Below the pieces are notes generated by a model. It ran no database searches and was not told where the DNA came from. It was given only the letters and a program-made list of their open reading frames with translations. A program made the position numbers and the translations under genes. Below, in pieces: positions 23,787 to 33,543 of a DNA stretch of 64,000 nt. Within the stretch, counting starts at the first letter, position 1; every line of letters starts with the position of its first letter. Source of the DNA: Pseudomonas sp. NBRC 111124 (GTDB lineage: Bacteria; Pseudomonadota; Gammaproteobacteria; Pseudomonadales; Pseudomonadaceae); the NCBI RefSeq assembly GCF_001320245.1, contig NZ_BCBA01000063.1, positions 1-64,000 on the forward strand, written 5' to 3'.

Positions 23787-26700
23787 ACGTGTTCTCCTCG
23801 GTGGCTTCGGTCGGTGTAGTACTCGGTTACCAGATCCTCTGCCAATTGCTTCACGACGCTCAGCTTGGTGTTGGATTGGGACGAGTATTCGAGTGCCTCG
23901 ATGTGAGTTTTGGCGGTGCCCAGCGGGAAGCGCTTGGCGAGGACCTGGCGAGCAGCCATAGGACCAATTCGCTTGTACAACTCCGTTCGCAGCGCCGTAT
24001 CTTGCTGAGTGGTGGACATTGCCCAGAGCTCGAGGGGACCAGTTGTGTTGGTCAGAATCTGGGTGATCGTGCCTTGGTTCGTCTTAAACAGAGCGAGCAT
24101 GTTGGCACCGTTGCGCCCTGGGCCCGTGCACTGCAGGTGCAGCTGCTGGATCGTTTCGTGAGATACCTTGAAGGTCTCCCGCAGCACGTTTTCGTCATCC
24201 ACGTTGCCGCCGCGCAACACGTAGACCGATGTGGCCGCATTGAGCAAGGGGAGCGGGAAATCTCGCAGATACTGCGAAATCACCATGATCCGGATACCCC
24301 ACTTCCGGCCTTCACGGCCGTCCTTCACCAGCGTTTGTACTGGGGTATCCATGCCTTCGGTGTTGTGCCATTCGTCATAGGCAATGGTCTTCTGCTGCGA
24401 AGCCACATCCTCGGCACGTTTCAGGTGGTAGTCGAGGTACAGCGGCGGAGCTACAAGACGGATGTCCTCCTCGCGGAGGAAGTAGTTCTTCGCCCCCAAG
24501 TGGCGGGCGAACATGTACATGCAGGAGGTTTTAATCGACCCCTCAGGTGTTTTCGATCCGATAACGTCGTTGAGATCCACCGAAATAACTCGCGTCGTCG
24601 AATCGACTTCAAATCGGGTGCGTCCGGAAAATACGGCGTAGGTCGTCGATGCCAAAGTGAAGCAACGGCTCATGTACTTCAGCAGCGGTTCGCCCGCGGC
24701 GGTTTTGATTTCACCGAAGGTCTGCCGCACGCCTTCGTTGTTCAGCATCGCCGTGAAGTCGGGTAGAACGGGGGTCGCTTGGCGGTGAGCTAAGGTCGAT
24801 TCACGCACATAGCCAGCAGCGAACAGCATGTCAGTCACTTCGTACCAGGTTGCAGCGCTCCACCACTTCTCGTCATGCTCAGCGCTGATGCCTGACTCGG
24901 CTAGCACTTTGTCAACAGCGGGCACCACATCTGCCTCATACTGATTCGCACCTCGACCCGCTTTGTCGTCATACACGAGGGTCATGAGCATTTCGTTCAC
25001 TGCAGCACAGTCGGAAGGCGTGCGGGCTTTGGCCCCACCTTGACCATCAGTGGCGACGCTGGCACAGAGCAAGTTCAAGAAGTCGACGCAGTATTCGCGT
25101 TCGCGGCGAGTGGGCTGACGCGCCCCCAGCTGGGGGTCAAATGGATTCGATGCGAAATCGCGGCTGTTCTGAAGTCTGAGATATGCAGCTTCAGATTTAC
25201 GGTGATCTGGCAGCGAATCCTGGATCATCTGGATCAAACCTGAGGACGATGGACCAACATCCACAATCGTCAGCAAGGGGAGCTGGGTAGCACCTGGACG
25301 ATGAAGAGTCGCATTGTGCATGCAGTTAGCTGCAACCGACTTACCCGAGCCCGGGATGCCTGAAACAAGCTCGATCCAGGTATCCTGAATCGAGCTGCCA
25401 AGACCAATGGGATAAATCTTCCCGTCTGGTGTTCGCGTGATCCACGAGCCATTGTCGGGCCACGGGGTTGCCGGCCGCTGCAGCGGCAACATGTTCATGG
25501 CTTCCTTGAGGGGGGGCAGAAGTCGGTTAGCGGTATTTTTGGTGGTAAAGCCGGGGATCGAGGAAGCTAGCGCGGCCATGGGATCGCCATGCGTTTTCTG
25601 AACTTGGCAGGTACCCCAGGACTGAATGGCTTTTTCCAGTCGAGAAAGTCGAGTCTCGAGGTCCGCCTTTGTGGTACTCCAGGAAGAAGCCATGACCTTC
25701 ATAGACATCACGGCTTCATCCTTCGCAATGGTCTCCAGCCTTTTGAAGGAATCACGAATAGGCCTGTTGTCTGGAAGAACCCCGACGAAACCAACCATCA
25801 ATCGGCGGGCGCGCATCATCGAAAGACCGCCTGGTGCGATATCGAATCGAATCCTCCACGGATCTTTCTTGCCAACAGCCGAAAAAAGTTTGGTGAAGTG
25901 CACAACGTCTTGTGGTCCAAGCTCCATCGCAAGCGAGCCGTGCCACAGGCTGTCCGTTTTGACGTAATTGCCTACGGGCTCCACATCGTTGCTGCAGATC
26001 TGATAGCTAAGGCGTGGCGGCACAAGTTCCGAGAAATCCTTTGCATCGGTAGCCCCGCGAAACATAAAACGATCACCCACGATCTGGGGCCGGAATTTCT
26101 GGGAAGTACCTTCGCGGTTCAACATGATCCTGATGCGCTTAGCCGCCTCGTGGGCGCTTAGGGGCTTCATCATGATGCCTTTCTTACCCTCGACCCCACA
26201 CGAGATGAAGTCATCCATGAGTCGCTCAATCATCGTGTCATGCCGATATTTGAGAGCGGCAAGGGCAAATGCAGGGTTCTGCCCGTAAACCAGTCGCGGG
26301 AGCTTGTGTTTTGATGCCTTCTTGCTCAGCTCGCCGAGCTCGCGATCCTGCTCCTCATTACTCAACGAAGTCAGGTGCGTGTACACAACCAACAGGTTTT
26401 GTTCCCAAGCACAGTGCGGAGCGTTGCGCTTCACGCGGTCAAGGATGATGTCCTCGCTTTTCAAACCGATGCGCCGTGCAGTGTTCAGTAGCGGTTCGGC
26501 CAGGCGCATCAATTCATCGGTGGCCCGTTCCGGATCACGCTCGAAGCTGAACGTGAGGCTATGCCCTTTCTCGCGCATATAGCCAGTCATGCGGACACGC
26601 AAGGACTCCAGCATCTCTGAAAACTCGGCTTCAGAGAGCATCTGATAGGTACCTTGGAGGTCGAATACTGTCAGCAGCGAGTAATCGCTATTGACCAAGG

Positions 26701-26863
26701 TGTAGGGATCTTTGAGATCCGGGGATTTCTCGATATCGGCATCGGTCAACCCCACGGCAGTGGCCAGTTCGCAGTAACTGGTCATGTCTTTGTGAATGAA
26801 GTGTTTTGCGAGGTACTCCAAAGTACCTTCAAGTGCATCCACGCACTTATCGAGAAGTCCCAT
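23783..26863 (-). CDS. traU: TraU/DotO (IcmB) T4SS ATPase
   Basis: The 1026-aa protein is the VirB4-like ATPase of I-type systems. Walker A is GIPGSGKS near residue 505; Walker B-like IAYDEWHNTEG is near residue 828, followed by the arginine-rich KDGREGRKWGIRIMVISQYLRDFP. DotO/TraU powers assembly of the channel at the cytoplasmic face with DotB. It is encoded between the IcmJ homologue (traT) and traW, as in IncI plasmids. Confidence 0.95.
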   Translation of the reverse strand: MGLLDKCVDALEGTLEYLAKHFIHKDMTSYCELATAVGLTDADIEKSPDLKDPYTLVNSDYSLLTVFDLQGTYQMLSEAEFSEMLESLRVRMTGYMREKGHSLTFSFERDPERATDELMRLAEPLLNTARRIGLKSEDIILDRVKRNAPHCAWEQNLLVVYTHLTSLSNEEQDRELGELSKKASKHKLPRLVYGQNPAFALAALKYRHDTMIERLMDDFISCGVEGKKGIMMKPLSAHEAAKRIRIMLNREGTSQKFRPQIVGDRFMFRGATDAKDFSELVPPRLSYQICSNDVEPVGNYVKTDSLWHGSLAMELGPQDVVHFTKLFSAVGKKDPWRIRFDIAPGGLSMMRARRLMVGFVGVLPDNRPIRDSFKRLETIAKDEAVMSMKVMASSWSTTKADLETRLSRLEKAIQSWGTCQVQKTHGDPMAALASSIPGFTTKNTANRLLPPLKEAMNMLPLQRPATPWPDNGSWITRTPDGKIYPIGLGSSIQDTWIELVSGIPGSGKSVAANCMHNATLHRPGATQLPLLTIVDVGPSSSGLIQMIQDSLPDHRKSEAAYLRLQNSRDFASNPFDPQLGARQPTRREREYCVDFLNLLCASVATDGQGGAKARTPSDCAAVNEMLMTLVYDDKAGRGANQYEADVVPAVDKVLAESGISAEHDEKWWSAATWYEVTDMLFAAGYVRESTLAHRQATPVLPDFTAMLNNEGVRQTFGEIKTAAGEPLLKYMSRCFTLASTTYAVFSGRTRFEVDSTTRVISVDLNDVIGSKTPEGSIKTSCMYMFARHLGAKNYFLREEDIRLVAPPLYLDYHLKRAEDVASQQKTIAYDEWHNTEGMDTPVQTLVKDGREGRKWGIRIMVISQYLRDFPLPLLNAATSVYVLRGGNVDDENVLRETFKVSHETIQQLHLQCTGPGRNGANMLALFKTNQGTITQILTNTTGPLELWAMSTTQQDTALRTELYKRIGPMAARQVLAKRFPLGTAKTHIEALEYSSQSNTKLSVVKQLAEDLVTEYYTDRSHRGEHV

Positions 26864-26872
26864 GCTGCCTCC

Positions 26873-27592
26873 TTAGCTCGGCGCGTTCATCACATCGTGA
26901 TGAATCTGGGCCCACGTTGAGGTGGGGGCTGCACCATACGCATCCTGTGCCCAGCCCTTTACAACCTGGCTGAACTGAGCGGGATTGAAGATGACGCTCA
27001 ACCCTTGGAAAACGAGGGAGTTAACATCGGCGTCGACCTTGCCCAGGCGTGTCATCGCCTCAGCGAAAATTTTGGGCGAGTGGGTGCCCCAGGCCTTTTC
27101 GGTGTATTCCCGATGGGAAGCCATCCAATTGAGGATTTTTCTGGCGTCCGCCTTTGTTTGTTCGTCCCCGGTTTCCAGGGCGATCATGGTGGCCCGCTGC
27201 AGATGATTCGTGTCCTGGGGAGACAAGCCCGGGAGGTACGCAATGAAGGCATCGCCGTCATCGATTTCTCCAAGGTGCTGCCACCCATGACACAGCGGAT
27301 CTACAAGCCGGAGGTTTTCCGGCCGTAGATCCTGATGGTTGTGGTTGATGTTATGAACATGACCGGCACGAGCGTGTATACCGCAGAAATAGCACTGCCC
27401 CTGCGCCTGGCGGGTAATGGTCGCCCGCATTTCGGTCGTCAGTTGTGCCGGGTTCGGCTCAATAGCGTTTGGAGTGGCATCGCCCCACACGCGCGCTTTT
27501 GTGGCCATGGCCATCAACGGCAGAACTGGCTTCTCGAAGTTTTTCCCAAGCCCCGATACCGGTACTGTCTGATCCTGTTTCACGTCGCTCAT
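26873..27592 (-). CDS. traT: TraT/DotN (IcmJ) homologue
   Basis: The 239-aa protein has an HNH-like zinc-binding core: CYFCGIHARAGHVHNINHNH, then NLRLVDPLCHGWQHLGEID. DotN (IcmJ) of Legionella is a zinc protein of the coupling complex, and TraT of R64 is its homologue. Two CxxC/C-type ligands and several histidines are present. It lies 9 bp upstream of traU. Confidence 0.85.
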   Translation of the reverse strand: MSDVKQDQTVPVSGLGKNFEKPVLPLMAMATKARVWGDATPNAIEPNPAQLTTEMRATITRQAQGQCYFCGIHARAGHVHNINHNHQDLRPENLRLVDPLCHGWQHLGEIDDGDAFIAYLPGLSPQDTNHLQRATMIALETGDEQTKADARKILNWMASHREYTEKAWGTHSPKIFAEAMTRLGKVDADVNSLVFQGLSVIFNPAQFSQVVKGWAQDAYGAAPTSTWAQIHHDVMNAPS

Positions 27593-27637
27593 GCAGTCTC
27601 CAAGGCAGCCATGTTTCAGGCTGCCAAGTGGTCGTAG

Positions 27638-28084
27638 TCAGTTCGGAACCTTGCCAAACTCGCTGCCGCTGATACCAACAGTCTCGCCGGCAGTGGTCAT
27701 CATGAAACCAGTGCCACCAAGGGCAGCTCCTGAGAGGAATGGCCCCCAGATCTGCTTACCGGTGATGCGCGAGTTTTCATCGTTAGTTTTTTTCCAGGCG
27801 TTCAAACCGCCGAAGGACGCCAACGCGAAACCGATGGCCAGGAAAATTGGACCGAGGCTGTCTTTGATGGAGTCGCCCTGTTCACTGCCCTTCTCGGCCA
27901 TGCCAGCGAGACCATCCGCGTACGCAGCCTTGGTCACGAACAGCGTTGACATGGTGAGGCCTGCGCCCATGAGCATGATCCCCCGCTGAACGGGATCGGC
28001 TTTGTATTCCTCGACCTTGGTCAACAGACGGATGTGACCACGGCGAACAGCATCGACAGCGAACTCGAAAGGTTTGAATTTCAT
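27638..28084 (-). CDS. traR: TraR, small membrane T4SS protein
   Basis: The 148-aa protein has two to three hydrophobic helices (LMGAGLTMSTLFVTKAAYA, PIFLAIGFALASFGGLNAW, FLSGAALGGTGFMMTTAG). It matches TraR of IncI in size, order and Gly/Ala-rich helices, and is comparable to IcmD/DotP. Confidence 0.78.
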   Translation of the reverse strand: MKFKPFEFAVDAVRRGHIRLLTKVEEYKADPVQRGIMLMGAGLTMSTLFVTKAAYADGLAGMAEKGSEQGDSIKDSLGPIFLAIGFALASFGGLNAWKKTNDENSRITGKQIWGPFLSGAALGGTGFMMTTAGETVGISGSEFGKVPN

Positions 28085-28103
28085 GATGACGCTCCTAGTG
28101 TTG

Positions 28104-28637
28104 TTACCAATAGAGTTTGAAGGTGGCCTGAAAGGCCTCGATCACTTTGTCGACATGGGTCAACGCAGCACCGAAAATCATGTGGGTGAGGCCGCGCCAA
28201 ACGGCGTCGTCCGCTCCCTGCGAACCCTCTCCTTCAATGACTGCTTTTTTCATAAGCAACAGGCCCTTGAAGAAGAAACAACCCCCTGCAAAAGCTGCCA
28301 GGGTCAGTACAGCGTTTACAGCTTCCTTGAACTTGCCGAAATTCTCGGCGCCGCTGTAGGAGATGGCACCGTAGGTTGTTGCACCGCTGCCGAAGCTGGT
28401 CCAAGTTGCGGTGATCATCCCGGGCATGTTGAACAGAGCAGCGCCAATCACTAGCACCGCAAACGTGCTCCCGAGGGTAATTGGACGATGGCCGGGCTCG
28501 ATTGTGGCCAGCTGCATCCGACGCAGAACGCTACCGGCGTAAACCATCCCAGCGAGTGCGCTCAAGGACCAGAGCAACCCCCAAAGTGCGGCGACCAGAC
28601 CGTTGGCCGCCGAGATGATCATGCTCGCCAGATCCAT
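28104..28637 (-). CDS. traQ: TraQ, membrane T4SS protein
   Basis: The 177-aa protein has about four hydrophobic helices (LVAALWGLLWSLSALAGMVY, STFAVLVIGAALFNMPGMI, AVNAVLTLAAFAGGCFFFK and a weaker C-terminal one). It corresponds to TraQ (IcmC/DotE-like) by order between traP and traR. Confidence 0.78.
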   Translation of the reverse strand: MDLASMIISAANGLVAALWGLLWSLSALAGMVYAGSVLRRMQLATIEPGHRPITLGSTFAVLVIGAALFNMPGMITATWTSFGSGATTYGAISYSGAENFGKFKEAVNAVLTLAAFAGGCFFFKGLLLMKKAVIEGEGSQGADDAVWRGLTHMIFGAALTHVDKVIEAFQATFKLYW

Positions 28638-28647
28638 TTTCGGTTCC

Positions 28648-29373
28648 TCAGCGGATCACGCCACGCGAAGTGGTGACTCGGCGGGCCACTGGATCAATGC
28701 CAATGATCTTCACCCCATCTACGAGATCGCCTACCTGCACAACGAAGGTTTTTTCACCGTGCTCGATCCATGCCTGGTCTGCATAAACTGTGTTCAGGCG
28801 ATAGCCAGCCACTGCCGAAGGTTGTGTTGCTTGTGGTTGGCGGCGCACTGCCTGTTGCCGCACCCCCTTTTTGCTCGCTGCAGGGGCGGCTTCAAGGAGA
28901 GAAACCTTGGCCTCCAATTCGTCGATGGTCTTTTGAAGGCCGACGACGATCCCGCCCAGGCTCCGGACTTGCTCATTAAGCGCATTCAACTGCTCGACAG
29001 TGATACCCGCCTGTTCCGGATCTGCAACGGGTGCTACTGGCTCTTGTGGTGCCAGCACATCCGATACCTGGCTTACAGGGGCCGCTTGTTGAACGGGAGT
29101 AGGCTGCTGCTGTGGAGCGCTGGTTTGCGCCTTTGGAAGCATTTTTGGAACAAGTACGAACACTGCCGCCAGCACTACCGCCAACACCAAAAAGTGCCAG
29201 GCCTCGATCCGATTGACGAAGTTGGCAATGCGTTTTTTGCGATCGCCCTGGATCGAGTTAACCGGAGGCGTTTTCTCAGGCTGTTGCGTCTGAGCTTTCG
29301 GCGTCTCAGCTTGTTTACCCGGCTTAACGCCGGCGTTGAAAATGTCCAACTCTTCCGCTGCTTGTGTAGTCAT
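28648..29373 (-). CDS. traP: TraP, bitopic T4SS protein
   Basis: The 241-aa protein has a cytoplasmic N-terminus of about 65 residues, one transmembrane helix (HFLVLAVVLAAVFVLVPKM), a Pro/Gln-rich linker, a heptad segment (LNALNEQVRSLGGIVVGLQKTIDELEAKVSLLEA) and a C-terminal beta domain. This fits TraP, in the place of DotF/IcmG in the core complex. Confidence 0.82.
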   Translation of the reverse strand: MTTQAAEELDIFNAGVKPGKQAETPKAQTQQPEKTPPVNSIQGDRKKRIANFVNRIEAWHFLVLAVVLAAVFVLVPKMLPKAQTSAPQQQPTPVQQAAPVSQVSDVLAPQEPVAPVADPEQAGITVEQLNALNEQVRSLGGIVVGLQKTIDELEAKVSLLEAAPAASKKGVRQQAVRRQPQATQPSAVAGYRLNTVYADQAWIEHGEKTFVVQVGDLVDGVKIIGIDPVARRVTTSRGVIR

Positions 29374-29393
29374 CTGAAGTCCCCTGCCCTAAC

Positions 29394-30752
29394 TCAGTAG
29401 CGAGTTGGATCGATGATGGTTGGCTGGCCCATGTACTGCTGGCCGTATCCTGGCGAGACACCCTGGTACCCGCCGAACCCGTTTGAGTTGGTGGCACCTG
29501 CGGCATTCGGTGAGAGGCGGTACTGCTGCTGAGGCTGGCCACCTGGTTGCCCGAGCGTATTCAGCTCAGCTTTCTGATTCGCCATCAGCGCGTCTTTTTC
29601 CAGCTGGTCACTGGCCAGCACCGGCCCTACGAACTGAATACCGATCGTGGAGTTGATCGGACGGATTACTTGTTTCTGTGGCATGTTTGCGGCGTCATTG
29701 GCCAGCACCTGCCCGGCCTGTTGGCCAATACCGCCCGCAAAGGTGCCCGCGACTGCTTTCCCACTAGGCGTAGTGGGATACGTCTGGATTACTGCGCCCT
29801 CGCTGGTGATGATGTTCTCCGAGGCGGAGCGCTCGTAAAGCTGGCCCGTCTTGCCGATCGCCAGCGCCAGAGCCGGGAGAATGATTCGGCTGAAATAGCG
29901 GTTGTTTACTTCACCGGACAGAGCAGTACGCATGCTTTCAGGATCAACAGCTTTGGCTGTGATCTTGTAACTGCGCCCCTTCCATTCCATGTAGGTGAAG
30001 GTCATGTCGATGGTTTCATTCAGACGCTTGTAGCCCATCGCGAAGACCCGTGCGCCGGCAAGTCGGCCTCCGGGAACCTCAGCTGTAACCATCGAATTTT
30101 CATCAGTGTCGAGCTCGGTTTTAAGCAGTGCAGGCGTAATGAAAAATCCATCAACGACAACCTGGTCCTGAGCCTTGGCGGCGCGCGAATTCGAGGTTTG
30201 CGCAGCGCCTTGACTACCGGCCGTACCGCCTACTCCAGTCAGGGAAGCGGGTTTGATGGATTGCGAGTAAGCCTCCTCCTGAGTAGTGGTGCCGGTACCA
30301 TGGGTTTTCAGCGTCCACCCGCTCATGAAGGCGCTGACCTGTTGCGCTACAAGCTTGTCCATTTCCTTGTTGCGCTCGACAGGCTGTTGTTGCTGCGGGG
30401 CGGCTTGGTAGTAATAGTTGACTTGGGGTTGTTGCTGCTGGCCCGCGCCTGTCTTGTTTGAGGCATCGGCTGGAGATGCTTGCGTAGTTGACATTACGGA
30501 CATGTAAGATTGCCCGTTTGATTCCGCCTGTTTGGCGTTGTTGTGGTTGTATTTCTCCAAGACCTGGCGATAGGCCTCGCTTTCCTGAGTAGCCCCACCT
30601 TTCCCATCAGCGGTAATCACACCGAGGTTTGAGCTGGTTTGATGACGGCTGTTGAACCAGGTGTATCCGGCATAACCGAGGGCTGCGACAGCAATTGCTG
30701 CCGCGAGAATGGTTACCTTGGTCTGCCGTCCAATGTCCGCTTGAGTGCTCAT
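29394..30752 (-). CDS. traO: TraO/DotG (IcmE) core-complex protein
   Basis: The 452-aa protein has one N-terminal helix (VTILAAAIAVAALGYAGYTW), a Gln/Pro-rich middle region and a C-terminal VirB10-like domain, with MTFTYMEWKGRSYKITAKAVDPES and YFSRIILPALALAIGKTGQL. DotG/TraO spans both membranes and forms the channel core with DotH and DotC. Confidence 0.9.
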   Translation of the reverse strand: MSTQADIGRQTKVTILAAAIAVAALGYAGYTWFNSRHQTSSNLGVITADGKGGATQESEAYRQVLEKYNHNNAKQAESNGQSYMSVMSTTQASPADASNKTGAGQQQQPQVNYYYQAAPQQQQPVERNKEMDKLVAQQVSAFMSGWTLKTHGTGTTTQEEAYSQSIKPASLTGVGGTAGSQGAAQTSNSRAAKAQDQVVVDGFFITPALLKTELDTDENSMVTAEVPGGRLAGARVFAMGYKRLNETIDMTFTYMEWKGRSYKITAKAVDPESMRTALSGEVNNRYFSRIILPALALAIGKTGQLYERSASENIITSEGAVIQTYPTTPSGKAVAGTFAGGIGQQAGQVLANDAANMPQKQVIRPINSTIGIQFVGPVLASDQLEKDALMANQKAELNTLGQPGGQPQQQYRLSPNAAGATNSNGFGGYQGVSPGYGQQYMGQPTIIDPTRY

Positions 30753-30760
30753 GCGCTACC

Positions 30761-31903
30761 TCAGTAAATATCGAGTTGGAGGGTGACTTTCTGACCCATC
30801 TGCGAGAGGGTGATGAAGGGAGTCACGGGTAAGCGGTACACGCGAGTACCGTCGCCGGCAGCCAAGGTGTTATCGAATGCAGTTTGGAAATCCTGCCGGG
30901 TACGGACGTAAAGATTTCCGTCGTACTGCCAGATCTGGGTATGGGAGGGCACTGCACCTTGCGCTTTAACTTGCTTGGCGTCTTTTGGCGGAATCCCATC
31001 CAGGAACGCCTGCAGCAGGTCGTCATACAGCGCGATCTTCCCTGGCCCCATTACCGCGGCCTTGGCTAGTGGGCCTCGGCCGGGAACGCGAAGATCGAGC
31101 CTGGCGTCGTACACCCGAGCGCGATCTTTCTTGCCATCGGGCTCACCGCTGACGATCTTGACGATTACTGGCGTCGTGGCCCCTTCCAGGTACAGAGCCA
31201 GGCTGCCAGTCTCGTAAGGCGATGGGGTCGATACCACCAATGTATGGGTGCCCTTCAGCCACTCCGCGCTATAAAGATCGGGGTTTGAAACACGGGGCGT
31301 AGCGGCCAGCGGCCAGGGCGCTCCCGTTGAATCCAGAACAATGAGATTGGACAGTTCGCCTGGAACCACGCGTAGCACTGGCATTGATGCGCCAGGGCTC
31401 AGATCAACCGATACACTGGAAATGCGAGGTATACCTCTCACTGGCTGCCAAGCCTTGGCCTTTCGAGTGTTTTCCAACGCCTGACGCATTTGTTTGATTT
31501 GCTCAGGCGTGAAGGGCTGCGCGACTTCCATCGCTTCGTCGAAGTGGTCATTTTCAGGCGGGTTGAGGGGTGGCAGTGGAGCCGTGCCGTTTTGCTCTTG
31601 TGCACCACCAGCGGGTTGCCCAGCGACCGCGTAATTAGCCGGGCCGTAGTTGGTCTGCGGGAAGGCATTCTGCATCTGGGGATTTACACCAGGCTGTTGA
31701 GCACCAGGTGCCGCCGGAAATCCCGGCTGCCGAGCTGGACCTTCTACTCGAACCCATTGCCCGCCGTTTGGGGGTTGAATGGGCTGCTGTTGACCTTGCA
31801 TCGGTTGGCCTTGGGGTTGCGCGCCATTGCCTTGTTGCTCTGCCTGAGCTGTGCCGATCGCGAGCGTCAGTACTGACGCGACGAAAACTGATTTCATCAT
31901 CAT
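30761..31903 (-). CDS. traN: TraN/DotH (IcmK) outer-membrane core protein
   Basis: The 380-aa protein starts with ATGATGATG behind AAGGAGG and has a signal peptide (cleavage after AQA-EQQ). A Pro/Gln-rich linker precedes a VirB9-like beta domain (ISSVSVDLSPGASMPVLRV, NLIVLDSTGAPWPL, HTLVVSTPSPYETGSLALYL). DotH/TraN forms the outer-membrane ring with DotC and DotD. Confidence 0.9.
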   Translation of the reverse strand: MMMKSVFVASVLTLAIGTAQAEQQGNGAQPQGQPMQGQQQPIQPPNGGQWVRVEGPARQPGFPAAPGAQQPGVNPQMQNAFPQTNYGPANYAVAGQPAGGAQEQNGTAPLPPLNPPENDHFDEAMEVAQPFTPEQIKQMRQALENTRKAKAWQPVRGIPRISSVSVDLSPGASMPVLRVVPGELSNLIVLDSTGAPWPLAATPRVSNPDLYSAEWLKGTHTLVVSTPSPYETGSLALYLEGATTPVIVKIVSGEPDGKKDRARVYDARLDLRVPGRGPLAKAAVMGPGKIALYDDLLQAFLDGIPPKDAKQVKAQGAVPSHTQIWQYDGNLYVRTRQDFQTAFDNTLAAGDGTRVYRLPVTPFITLSQMGQKVTLQLDIY

Positions 31904-31913
31904 GGGTTCCTCC

Positions 31914-32663
31914 TTACCTGGGCGTGGTGACAATGCCGTCCAGCCCTACGCCCACGATGGAATCCAGTGTGGGAATACGTGCGACAGGCACTTTGGCGAT
32001 GAATCGCTTGGGTTGAAGGTCGGTGGTTTGGCCGACCAGCTTGATCTCGATCGGTACTTCGATATGGCGCACGAGAACACCGTCAACCATCTCGGTTTTC
32101 ACAAGCACGCCGGTTTCCGTGGTAACCGTCATATTCATGCGCTTGGTTTTGACGAGGTCCAGGTAACCTGCAGACTGCAACTGCTCCAAGTACTGAGCGA
32201 ACCCGCGTTTGGTCCAATCGCCACGCACGGCCTCAAGCTGTTGCCTGTAGTCGGTGAAATTGATCGTCATCGAACGGTTCAACGCTTCGCGGGCAAACTG
32301 AATTGCCTCGGCGTCGGTGATGTACGGCTCATTGAGAGGAACCAGCCTGACGATCCGTAGACCATCGGCTGCGAAGTACACGTAATGCGGGTGCATGACA
32401 AACCACCCAAACACGCAGTTCAGGCAGATCGAGATCCCCAGCCCCCAAGACAAAACCAGGTTTGACTTCACGATGCTGGACGTATGTTTAGCCAGCTGCT
32501 TACGGTCTTCGAGATCGCGTGCGATTGGATCGACGGCATCCTGGTTCTGATGCAGTTTTTCAGCGATGGCCATCAGCTCTTGTTCGTATGCTGCCCGACC
32601 GAGATCCTCCTTTGATCCAGGCTGGTCAAGATGCGGCGCTGCGGCGTCCTTGGTGTCGGTCAT
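31914..32663 (-). CDS. traM: TraM/DotI (IcmL) inner-membrane protein
   Basis: The 249-aa protein has one transmembrane helix near residues 70-95 and a periplasmic domain with the IcmL pattern: FAREALNRSMTINFTDYRQQL and RGFAQYLEQLQSAGYLDLV. DotI/TraM forms an inner-membrane complex resembling VirB8. GGAGGGG precedes the ATG and operator site B lies 16 bp upstream; this is the first gene of the 13-kb traM-Y block. Confidence 0.93.
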   Translation of the reverse strand: MTDTKDAAAPHLDQPGSKEDLGRAAYEQELMAIAEKLHQNQDAVDPIARDLEDRKQLAKHTSSIVKSNLVLSWGLGISICLNCVFGWFVMHPHYVYFAADGLRIVRLVPLNEPYITDAEAIQFAREALNRSMTINFTDYRQQLEAVRGDWTKRGFAQYLEQLQSAGYLDLVKTKRMNMTVTTETGVLVKTEMVDGVLVRHIEVPIEIKLVGQTTDLQPKRFIAKVPVARIPTLDSIVGVGLDGIVTTPR

Positions 32664-32678
32664 GTGTGCCCCTCCGTT

Positions 32679-32704
32679 TTCCGTATTCTAACCATGATGC
32701 GGAA
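32679..32704 (-). promoter_or_regulatory. TTCCGTAT-N10-ATGCGGAA operator, site B (tra block promoter)
   Basis: TTCCGTAT (32679-32686) and ATGCGGAA (32697-32704) are 10 bp apart. It lies just upstream of traM and matches sites A and C-F, so it should control the whole traM-Y block. Confidence 0.85.
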
Positions 32705-32823
32705 TCGGTCAACACAAAAAAACCTTTTGCCTGACCCGTGTTCACGGGGGCCGCATGGATTCTAGGTTTACGGCATACCTACAATACGAAATCGCCAGTA
32801 ATGGCGATGTGATTTCATGGTGA

Positions 32824-33112
32824 CTCGTACTTCACCGATATTTTCTGGTACGGCTCGTATTTCACCGATAAAAAGTGAGTTGCTCCGGTGTACATAACCC
32901 CCCAAAAACAGGGGCTTCAAAGGGTATTTCCAAGCACCTGGATGCCCTGCAGGTAACGTGGCCAGCGTTCGTACATCACCGATGTGGTTCGTATATCGCC
33001 GATGAGAGTTTTTTCTGTTTGGCATGCCTCGTATATCGCCGATTTTTTATTTCGTACATCACCGACACCGGGCTCGTATATCGCCGATACGGAGTTTCGT
33101 ATTTCACCGATA
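32824..33112 (+). repeat. oriV: Eight iterons, likely origin of replication (oriV)
   Basis: Eight direct 17-bp repeats with consensus YTCGTAYWTCRCCGATA start at 32824, 32854, 32968, 32988, 33028, 33051, 33073 and 33096. The last four are spaced 22-23 bp, about two helical turns. Two variants alternate (CGCCGAT and CACCGAT). Single copies occur inverted at 38199-38215 and direct at 39715-39731, bracketing repA, which supports RepA as the binding protein. Confidence 0.88.
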
Positions 33113-33543
33113 TACAAAGGGGCTACACACCGCGAAATGCAAGGATGGGTGCGGAAATGGGGTTAGAGGTAAAAGCCGTTAACCAGTCCTGCAACCGAGC
33201 CGATCTAAATTAAAAAATCGGTACCTGCATCAGCCTAGAACCCAGTAAATACGCGGGTTTCAGCGGGTTGACGGGGAAGAAATGAGGCTCTAGCCTTCGC
33301 CAAATCTTGCTCAACGAATGGCGCTTTTTAGGAAGGTTTTATCGAAAAGTCGAGCGACTAAAAGCGGAATCCGGCCACTGTTGCCGGGCAAAAAAAAAGA
33401 GCCCACACATCTGGTCCTGGCAGATCGATGACGTGAGGGCCCCTTTCAGGTAATTCGAGTATGGACACCTGCACTCTGCTGCGCAATACGCGGTACGGGT
33501 TAATTCGCCCTGAATTTATCAGCTTCTTCATTGAGGCCTGCAG
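33113..33543. other. Non-coding stretch between iterons and rep
   Basis: The stretch has an A+T-rich patch near 33210 and an inverted repeat, CGCTTTTTAG (33322-33331) with CTAAAAGCG (33358-33366). No gene is supported. It may hold the melting region of the iteron origin and the leader of the 33544 rep gene. Confidence 0.5.

Noticed and set aside
23789..24766. 325-codon plus-strand frame opposite traU
   Set aside because: Shadow of the ATPase gene; no recognisable domain and no upstream signals.
32768..33025. 85-codon minus-strand frame in the iteron region
   Set aside because: Its repeated IGEIR/IGEVR/IGDVR residues are only the translation of the iterons.
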